Assembly: GCF_001039355.2 (NCBI RefSeq)
Contig: NW_019775570.1
Coordinates: forward strand, 205,887-269,886
Origin: Lingula anatina
Lineage: Eukaryota; Brachiopoda; Lingulata; Lingulida; Lingulidae
Direction of reading: 5' to 3'
Length of the DNA: 64,000 bases
The notes beneath the pieces are model-generated. The model ran no database searches, was not told the DNA's origin, and saw nothing but the letters and a program-made list of their open reading frames with translations. The position numbers and the translations under genes were made by a program. Shown here one piece after another: positions 34,301 to 44,993 of the stretch (its first letter is position 1; each line of letters begins with the position of its first letter).

Positions 34301-37300
34301 TATGTTTACACAGCTTAGCTGAAAAGTTAGGTGCCAGTGGGAAACCTATCCAGTACAGTGTCAGTACAGTTAACGATGAAAGTTGCGTAAACCAAGGGCA
34401 AGAAGTACAGCTAGAAGTGAAAGCTATCAATAGCCAGCAAGGATTGATTCTAGATCAAGTTTNTGGTGGACCGATTATTGAAACTTATGCATTTCTAGAC
34501 AATGGATCTGATCACAGTTTATGTTTACACAGTTTAGCTGAAAAGTTAGGTGCCAGTGGGAAACCTATCCAGTACAGTGTCAGTACAGTTAACGATGAAA
34601 GTTGCGTAAACCAAGGGCAAGAAGTACAGCTAGAAGTAAAAGCTATCAATAGCCAGCAAGGATTGATTCTAGATCAAGTTTGGACGACCGACAGACTACC
34701 CATCTGTGAAAAGAACATTCCAAATAACTCCGACATTTCAGAGTGGAGCCATTTGAAAGATGTACGACTACCGGAGCTAGATGACAAAACAGTTACCATT
34801 CTCATCGGTAATGATCACCCTGAAGCTCATTGGCGCATAGAAGAGAGACGAGGCGATAAGAAACAACCGTACGCGATCCGAACGATTTTAGGATGGACTA
34901 TATTAGGTCCCACGAAAAGACCAAATGATGGTGACGTCACGGTTAATTTCATTCACGCAGACCAGGTACTCGGATGTGACAATTCTCTGAGAGGCTGCGA
35001 TTCCATTTCTATCCAACTAAGCAAGATGTACAACAGTGAATTCAGTGAATCTTCAGTTAGCAGCAGCCAATGCATGTCGTTAGAAGATAAGAAAGCGAAA
35101 AGGATCATGGATGAATCCGTGGTATTTGTTGACGGACATTACCAAGTTACCCTTCCTTGGAAGTCAGACGAGCTCTTACCCAATAACAAGCCAGCAGCTG
35201 AAAAGCGCTTGAATCTGCTCAAAAGACGTCTACGGCGTGATGAAAACCTACGAGAGAAGTATACTCAAGCTCTTCAGGAGTATATTGATAAAGGACACGC
35301 TCAGAAGATTGACCACAGAAATCTGTATAACAACAGCAATTCTGTTTGGTACTTACCTCATCACCCTGTGATCAATTCAAAGAAGTCCAAAATTAGAGTT
35401 GTCTTCGATTGTGCAGCGGAATATTCAGGCGTTTATCTGAATGATTCCTTGTTACAGGGTACGGATTTAACCAATTCACTCATTGGAGTTCTCCTTAGAT
35501 TCCGCCAGGAGAAGATAGCCATTGTTGCTGATATTGAGCAAATGTATCATCAAGTGAGAGTGCACCCTGATGATCGTGATGCCTTACGATTCCTATGGTG
35601 GCCGGCAGGAGATCTCAGCAAACAACCAGAAGAATACCAAATGCCATGTTTTGGCGCTACTTCCTCTGCAAGTTGTACAGTCTACGCTCTCCTCAAAAAT
35701 GCAGAAGATCATGGAAAGGACTTTGATTTCCAGACCGTTGAAACTGACTACAGAAACTTCTATGTTGACGATTGCTTAAAGTCTGTAGAGACCGTCGATG
35801 AAGCTAAGAAGATGATCACTCAGTTTACCTCATTACTGCAGAAAGGTGGATTTCATCTGACCAAGTGGATATCGAACCAGGAGGAAGTTCTATTCAGTGT
35901 GCCCACTGCAGAGCAAGCACCGTCGGTCAGAAATGTAAACTTTGACAAACAGCCGATAGAACATGTGTTAGGCGTACAGTGGAACATAGAAAAGGATACA
36001 TTTGGATACTGCGTCCGTGAAAGGGATGTAAAGAATACCCGCAGAGGTATTTTGTCATTTATTGCATCTATATATGATCCACTGGGTTTTGCAGCGCCAC
36101 TTATTCTCAAACCTAAACAGATACTCCAAGAATTGTGTCGGGAAGGCATTGCGTGGGACAGTGACTTACCTGCAGAGGATCTTAATGCATGGACACAGTG
36201 GAGAGAAGGATTGGACAATTTACAAAGAATTGAAGTCCCAAGATGCTACAAATCAGCTCGATTAGCAGATATTCAGTCCATTGAACTTCACCATTTTTCA
36301 GATGCCTCCTTATCCGGCTACGGCATTGTTTCCTACTTGCGATTTGTTGATATCACGTGTTGCGCCTCTGAAAACAGTGACTGTTCCACGAATGGAGCTG
36401 ACAGCAGCTACATTGTCTGTGAAAGTTCACAAACAAATGATGGAGGAGCTACAACTGCCCATTCATCGTGTTGTTTTCTGGACAGATTCTACGATTGTGC
36501 TCCAGTACATTCGGAATTCCGCGACCAGATTCCATGTTTTTGTTGCCAATCGTCTACAAATTATACATGATGTTTCATCCCCATCGCAGTGGTATCATGT
36601 TGATTCAGATCAGAACCCGGCAGATTACGCTTCCAGAGGAATACAGCTCAGAAGTGATAACGGTGATGACATACAGCGTTGGTTACATGGCCCAGCTTTC
36701 TTGTATCAGCCCGAGATACACTGGCCGAAACAACCAGATCATCTACATGAAATTCCAGAAAATGATAGAGAAGTGAAACGTAAATCAGCTCATGTACATG
36801 TCACTACGTCGTCGGAAGTATTGGACGGTGTAGAGCGATTGTTGCATCATTTCTCATCGTGGTATACTTTACAGAAATCAGTTGCCTGGATTTTGCGTTT
36901 CAAACGCTATTTACTGTCCCGCGTGAGACAATTGACAGTAGATAGAAACAATGGACCATTAACAGTACAGGAAATCGCGCTTGCTACTGATGCCATTGTG
37001 ATGTATGTACAAGCAAAATCATTTCNATGATACATGATGTTTCATCCCCATCGCAGTGGTATCATGTTGATTCAGATCAGAACCCAGCAGATTACGCTTC
37101 GAGAGGAATACAGCTCAGAAGTGATAACGGTGATGACATACAACGTTGGTTACATGGCCCAGCTTTCTTGTATCAGCCCGAGATACACTGGCCGAAACAA
37201 CCAGATAACCTACATGAAATTCCAGAAAATGACAGAGAAGTGAAACGTAAATCAGCTCAGATACACGTCACTACGTCGTCGGAAGTATCGGACGGTGTAG

Positions 37301-40300
37301 AGCGATTGTTGCATCATTTCTCATCGTGGTATACTTTACAGAAATCAGTTGCCTGGATTTTGCGTTTCAAACGCTACTTACTGTCACGCGTGAGACAATT
37401 GACAGGAGATAGAAACAATGGACCATTAACAGTACAGGAAATCACGCTTGCTACTGATGCTATCGTGATGTATGTACAAGCAAAATCATTTCCCAAAGAG
37501 TGCAACGTTGTATCATCTGCAATGACCAAAAAACCTGATTCCAAGGGATACGTGAGCCCATTGCGCAAGCTATCTCCGATCAAAATTGATGGGATTCTGT
37601 GTGTAGGCGGACGTCTCCAGAATGCAGCGATATCTACCTCACAGAAACACCCGAAAATTCTTCCGCATGATCATCACGTCACTGAAATCATTGTGCGACA
37701 CTATCACATTAAAGAAGGACATGTGGGAGCATATCACGTGTTATCTGTGATACGTCAAGAATTTTGGATAACGCGTGGATTGTCAACAGTGAAAAAAGTC
37801 ATTCGCAAGTGCATGGTGTGCCGCAGATGGAATGCAGTTCCCAGCAGTCAAGTTATGGCCCCACTTCCAAAAAGTCGTGTGACACCAGGGAAGCCACCAT
37901 TTTATTCCGTTGGTGTCGACTACTTTGGACCACTGTTAGTGAAATGCGGAAGACGAACAAATAAGCGATATGGTTGCATTTTTACGTGCATGGCGACTAG
38001 AGCAGTTCATTTGGAGATATCATATAATCTGTCATCAGACTCGTTCATTCAAGCAGTTTTGCGTTTCATTAGTCGGCGAGGACCGCCGTGTGAAATTTTC
38101 AGTGACAACGGGACCAATTTCACAGGTGCTGAAGCAGATCTAAAACGCATTTTACAGCAGTGGAATCAAGAAAAAATCAGTGATTCTCTGTTACGACGCA
38201 ACATTCAGTGGTATTTCAATCCTCCAAATGCAAGCCACGCAGGTGGCGTATGGGAGCGTTTAATCAGATCAGTGCGGAAAATCATGCGTTCAGTCTTGGG
38301 AAATAGATTGGTGGATGACGAGACATTAATTACTGTACTTACTGAAGTTGAGAAAATCATGAATGATCGTCCGTTGATCCGCAAAGCAGACCATTATTAC
38401 GAACTAGAAACTTTGTCACCAAATCAACTACTGTTGCTGCGTTCGAATCCCTGTTTGCCCGCTGACAATTTCACAGAACGTGATCAATATAATGAACAGT
38501 GGAAACACGCGCAGTTAATTGCAGACCAATTTTGGCAGCGATGGATTAAAGAATACTTGCCAGTGCTTCAAGAACGTCAGAAATGGCTCCGACCAGCAAA
38601 AAACTTTGAAAAAGGTGACTTTGTTTTGCTTATTGATGAAAATGCCTTTCGCGGCCAGTGGCCTAAAGGACTGATAGAGGAAACTTTTCCTGATAAATAC
38701 GGACATGTGCGCCAGGTGATTGTTAAAACAGCCAAGGGACGCTTTCGCCGTGATGTGCGAAAACTGTGTTTATTGGAAGGAAATTTTGTTTAATGNNNNN
38801 NNNNNNNNNNNNNNNNNNNNNNNNNNNNNNNNNNNNNNNNNNNNNNNNNNNNNNNNNNNNNNNNNNNNNNNNNNNNNNNNNNNNNNNNNNNNNNNNNNNN
38901 NNNNNNNNNNNNNNNNNNNNNNNNNNNNNNNNNNNNNNNNNNNNNNNNNNNNNNNNNNNNNNNNNNNNNNNNNNNNNNNNNNNNNNNNNNNNNNNNNNNN
39001 NNNNNNNNNNNNNNNNNNNNNNNNNNNNNNNNNNNNNNNNNNNNNNNNNNNNNNNNNNNNNNNNNNNNNNNNNNNNNNNNNNNNNNNNNNNNNNNNNNNN
39101 NNNNNNNNNNNNNNNNNNNNNNNNNNNNNNNNNNNNNNNNNNNNNNNNNNNNNNNNNNNNNNNNNNNNNNNNNNNNNNNNNNNNNNNNNNNNNNNNNNNN
39201 NNNNNNNNNNNNNNNNNNNNNNNNNNNNNNNNNNNNNNNNNNNNNNNNNNNNNNNNNNNNNNNNNNNNNNNNNNNNNNNNNNNNNNTGCAATGCATTTAA
39301 GTGACAATGACTTTATAAGACATTTTTTGAGTAAATTAAATAGTGTTTATATTTGATTAGAAAGGCTATTTTGAATCTTGATTAAATCGCCTTTCGGTGG
39401 CCGGTATGTAAGGTTTAGTTTACTTTTGTTGTGATTGAGGAGCCTGGTGTCCGGCTCATCTAATGCATTCATTTGCATAAATGACAAGTTTTCATTCAGG
39501 GTGGTGCCCCATGACTTTTGCACTTTATTTCATTCATCATAGGGTCTCCGTAGGAGGAACACATACTACTCTTACTTTTGAATCCGTTATTTCTACTTGA
39601 AATTTATAGTTTAAAGGAATGGCAGAAATGGTGAGTTTTAATACTGTTTATTGATTATTATTGATTATTGATGATTAGTTATTTATTATTGGTGATTATT
39701 GAAATGTATAAATTTTTTGAGTAAGTAAATTTGAACACGTAAATAAGCCTTAGTAAGTACATTGTTGTAATTTTCTTTTTCTTTTCTTCTTTTTTAGTTT
39801 TTACGTGTCTTGTGAATCCATGTGAATAAACCAAGATCCAGTGAAAAACACATGCCTTTTCTTTGACTTTTATTTAACCTGTATAACCCCTGCGTGTTAT
39901 AATGATGATGACGATGACGTCATCACCGAGGACCTGAATCTGGATGACGAAGCTTCTAAAGGAGATACAAGCGCGACCAGCTTGCTGGAGAAAAGTAAGC
40001 ACATTGATGACGAATACCAAAGTCGTCTTGACGAGAGAATGCAGGAGCTGATGCGATCTCTAGAACAACAAGAGCAAGAGGAGCTTGTCAAACTGGTAGA
40101 GAAACACAGCAAAGAGATGCTGTCTCTAATAGCTGAGAAGGTGAGACTTTAATAATAATAATAATAATAATAATGTTAATGTATATTCTAAAATCCATAT
40201 AAAATGTTCAGTAGACTTTATATGGATAAAATGAACATAATAAGATGAATAAAGCTCCCAAACCTACTCTAAATACAGCGGAATTCGCTTGATTTTACGT

Positions 40301-41073
40301 TCAGTCGCGAAACTTTGTGTCATCTCGGAGAGATTCCGCCTCAATAGTTTGAACATCCCAGAAGTGAGTGTGCTAGTGCTATCAAACTGAATACAGCTGT
40401 TGCAATAGAAGCAGAGGACTAAATTGTGATAGTGGTGAAAGTCAAGTCGTTGGCGCATCGTATTGTGTATTTGTTTATTTTCACAAGGTGTTTATGCTCA
40501 TGTATCTAAAATTGATGACGTCTAAAATAGATATAGACCTAGTCACTTATTTTAACTATTACTAACTTGCAGTTCTTATTTTATTCATTATGACTTTATC
40601 TGGTAAAAGTGTAGCCTATTAATGTCTTTAATTTTCATTCGTTTATTATTTTATTTCAATTCATTTATTTATTTTTATTATGATCATTATTTTTTTTTTT
40701 ACCTTTCGACCAGGACGGTTCAGTAAACAAAAGTATTAATTGACTGAACTCCCCCAACTCGTCAATTAGCGCTTTTTATCAACAATTTTAATCAGTATCT
40801 GCAGAAACCACATTTCCGAGGCCAATCTGACAGTACGACATTTTGTCTCGGGATTTTGATTTTTTATAAATGAGCAAACCTTGTGTTTCTTAACTCGCAA
40901 TAAAACTTTGAAACATTTCAGGAAAGAGAGATCGACACAGAGAATGATTTCAACCGATCTCTACCGCCAGATGTCGCTCCACCAGAGGTTAAAAAGATGG
41001 ACCTCTTTGAAAAGTCGGATTCTGCCGTCCAACGCCTCGATATGCAAGCGATCGAGGTCAGTATTGTATGGCT

Positions 41074-41116
<43 letters not shown>

Positions 41117-44100
41117 TTTGAATGCGGTTGGATTGTTTGAATTTCCGCCATTCTTTTATTATTATCTTTTATTGCATCTTATTATTCAATAATGCATTTA
41201 TCTTTGTGCTGATATAAAACAACAAAATAACATCCAAAATGTAAAATATCGGTGTGTATATTTATCGTTGCAATGTATAAGCATAGGCAACTCAAAGCTT
41301 TAATCGTCAATAAAACATGTTTCTATTTAGAGGTGAGATAGCAATCGGTATGGAGCGTAACTTCATCCCTAATAACACATTTTCGTTAAACAAAGGCATT
41401 ATTTTGCTTAATCAACAATAAAATCTGAACGAAGTCTTTCAAGACAAATCGCTAGCAGAATGGTGTCATTAAATTGGTGTTGAAACGGTGTTCGTAGGTT
41501 CTCAGGTAAAGGAGAAATTTGAGAAAACAATCTTTCAATATTTTACCACAAAGCCGCAATTATGACCTCACTCGTAAGATAACATACGTATAAATGTTAA
41601 TTAATTTAGTCACTGAACACTAAAGATTTATCTATTATCCAAACGAATGTATGTGATGCAGTTGATGAGGAGCTTTGGCAAAGGCTAACAGTNAATAACA
41701 AGCCAGTAGCTGAAAAGCGCTTGAATCTGCTCAAAAGACGTCTACAGCGTGACGAAAACCTACGTGAGAAGTATACTCAAGCTCTTCAGGAGTATATTGA
41801 TAAAGGACACGCTCAGAAGATTGACCACAGAAATCTGCATAATAACAGCAATTCTGTTTGGTACTTACCTCATCACCCTGTGATCAATTCAAAGAAGTCC
41901 AAAATTAGAGTTGTCTTCGATTGTGCAGCGAAATATGCAGGCGTTTCGCTGAATGATTCCTTGTTACAGGGTCCGGATTTAACCAATTCACTCATTGGAG
42001 TTCTCCTTAGATTCCGCCAGGAGAAGATAGCCATTGTTGCTGATATTGAGCAAATGTATCATCAAGTGAGAGTGCACCCTGATGATCGTGATGCCTTACG
42101 ATTCCTATGGTGGCCGGCAGGAGATCTCAGCAAACAACCAGAAGAATACCAAATGCTAGTCCACGTGTTTGGCGCTACTTCCTCTGCAAGTTGTACAGTC
42201 TACGCTCTCCTCAAAAATGCAGAAGATCATGGAAAGGACTTTGATTTCCAGACCGTTGAAACTGTATACAGAAACTTCTATGTTGACGATTGCTTAAAGT
42301 CTGTAGAGACCGTCGATGAAGCTAAGAAGATGATCACTCAGTTTACCTCATTACTGCAGAAAGGTGGATTTCATCTGACCAAGTGGATATCGAACCAGGA
42401 GGAAGTTCTATTCAGTGTGCCCACTGCAGAGCAAGCACCGTCGGTCAGAAATGTAAACTTTGACAAACAGCCGATAGAACATGCGTTAGGCGTACAGTGG
42501 AACATAGAAAAGGATACATTTGGATACTGCGTCCGTGAGAGGGATGTAAAGAATACCCGCAGAGGTGTTTTGTCATTTATTGCATCGATATATGATCCAC
42601 TGGGCTTTGCAGCGCCACTTATTCTCAAACCTAAACAGATACTCCAAGAATTGTGTCGGGAAGGCATTGCGTGGGACAGTGACTTACCTGCAGAGCATCT
42701 TAATGCATGGACACAGTGGAGAGAAGGATTGGACAATTTACAAACAATTGAAGTACCAAGATGCTTCAAATCAGCTCAATTAGCAGATATTCAATCCATT
42801 GAACTTCACCATTTTTCAGATGCCTCGTTATCCGGCTACGGCATTGTTTCCTACTTGCGATTTGTTGATATTAACCAGCAAGTATACTGCAACATTGTCA
42901 TGGGGAAATCATGTGTTGCGCCTCTGAAAACAGTGACTGTTCCACGAATGGAGCTAACAGCTGCTACATTGTCTGCGAAAGTCCACAAACAAATGATGGA
43001 AGAACTACAACTGCCCATTCATCGTGTTGTTTTCTGGACAGATTCTACGATTGTGCTCCAGTACATTCGGAATTCCGCGACCAGATTCCACGTTTTTGTT
43101 GCCAATCGTTTACAAATGATACATGATGTTTCATTCCCGTCGCAGTGGTATCATGTTGATTCAGATCAGAACCCGGCAGATTACGCTTCGAGAGGAATAC
43201 AGCTCAGAAGTGATTACGGTGATGACATACAGCGTTGGTTACATGGCCCAGCTTTCTTGTATCAGCCCGAGATACATTGGCCGAAACAACCAGATAATCT
43301 ACATGAAATTCCAGAAAATGACAGAGAAGTGAAACGTAAATCAGCTCAAGTACATGTCACTACGTCGTCGGAAGTATTGGACGGTGTAGAGCGATTGTTA
43401 CATCATTTCTCATCATGGTATGCGTTACAGAAATCAGTTGCCTGGATTTTGCGTTTCAAACGCTACTTACTGTCCCGCGTGAGACAATTGACAGTAGATA
43501 GAAACAATGGACCATTAACAGTACAGGAAATCGCGCTTGCTACTGATGCCATCGTGATGTATGTACAAGCAAAGTCATTTCACAAAGAGTACAACGTTGT
43601 ATCATCTGCAATGACCAAAAAACCTGATTCCAAGGGATACGTGAGCCCATTGCGCAAGCTATCTCCGATCAAAATTGATGGGATTCTGTGTGTAGGCGGA
43701 CGTCTCCAGAATGCAGCGATATCTACCTCACAGAAACACCCGAAAATTCTTCCGCATGATCATCACGTCACTGAAATCATTGTGCGACACTATCACATTA
43801 AAGAAGGACATGTGGGGGCATACCACGTGTTATCTGTGATACGTCAAGAATTTTGGATAACGCGTGGATTGTCAACAGTGAAAAAGTCATTCGCAAGTGC
43901 ATGGTGTGCCGCAGATGAAAAGCAGTTCCCAGTAGTCAAGTTATGGCCCCACGCTCCGACCAGCAAAGAACTTTGAAAAAGGTGACTTTGTTTTACTTAT
44001 TGATGAAAATGCCTTTCGCGGCCAGTGGCCTAAAGGACTGATAGAGGAAATTTTTCCTGATAAATACGGACATGTGCGCCAGGTGATTGTTAAGACAGCC

Positions 44101-44925
44101 AAGGGACGCTTTCGCCGTGATGTGCATAATTTTTGTTTAATGTACAATGCATTTAAGTGACAGTGACTTTATAGGACATATTTAAGTTAATCAAATGGTG
44201 TTTATATTTGATTAGAAAGGCTATTTTGAATCTTGATTAAATCGCCTTTCGGTGGCCGGTATGTAAGGTTTAGTTTACTTTTGTTGTGATTGAGGAGCCT
44301 GATGTCCGGCTCATCTAATGCACTCATTTGCATAAATGACAACTTTTCATTCGGGGTGGTGCCCCAGGAGTTTTGCACTTTGTTTCATTCATCACAGTGT
44401 CTCCGTAGGAGGAACACATAGTACTCTTACTTTTGAATCCGTTATTTCTACTTGAAATTTATAGTTAAAAGGAAAGGCAGAAATGGTGAGTTTAATACTG
44501 TTTATTGATTATTATTGATTATTGATGATTAGTTATTTATTATTGGTGATTATTGAAATGTATAAGTTTTTTGAGTAAGTAAATTTGAACACGTAAATAA
44601 CCCTTAGTAAGTACATTGTTGTAATTTTCTTTTTCTTTTCTTCTTTTTTAGTTTTTACGTGTCTTGTGAATCCATGTGAATAAACCAAGATCCAGTGAAA
44701 AACACATGCCTTTTCTTTGACTTTTATTTAACCTATATAACCCCTTCGTGTTATAGTGTAACATACCGATATACCGTCTAAAACTGTCATAAGTTCGCGG
44801 CTGACGTTCCTTAATATCCTGCTCTTTCTCCCTACACCTGTAACAAACACATACATTTATTGTCCATTTATTGTGCAGCTGGCTTTTCATGTCCATATAC
44901 CTGTAATTAGCAGTTGTATTTGAGA

Positions 44926-44993
<68 letters not shown>

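Noticed and set aside
38720-39356. Long frames through the N run
   Set aside because: They are artefacts of translating N.
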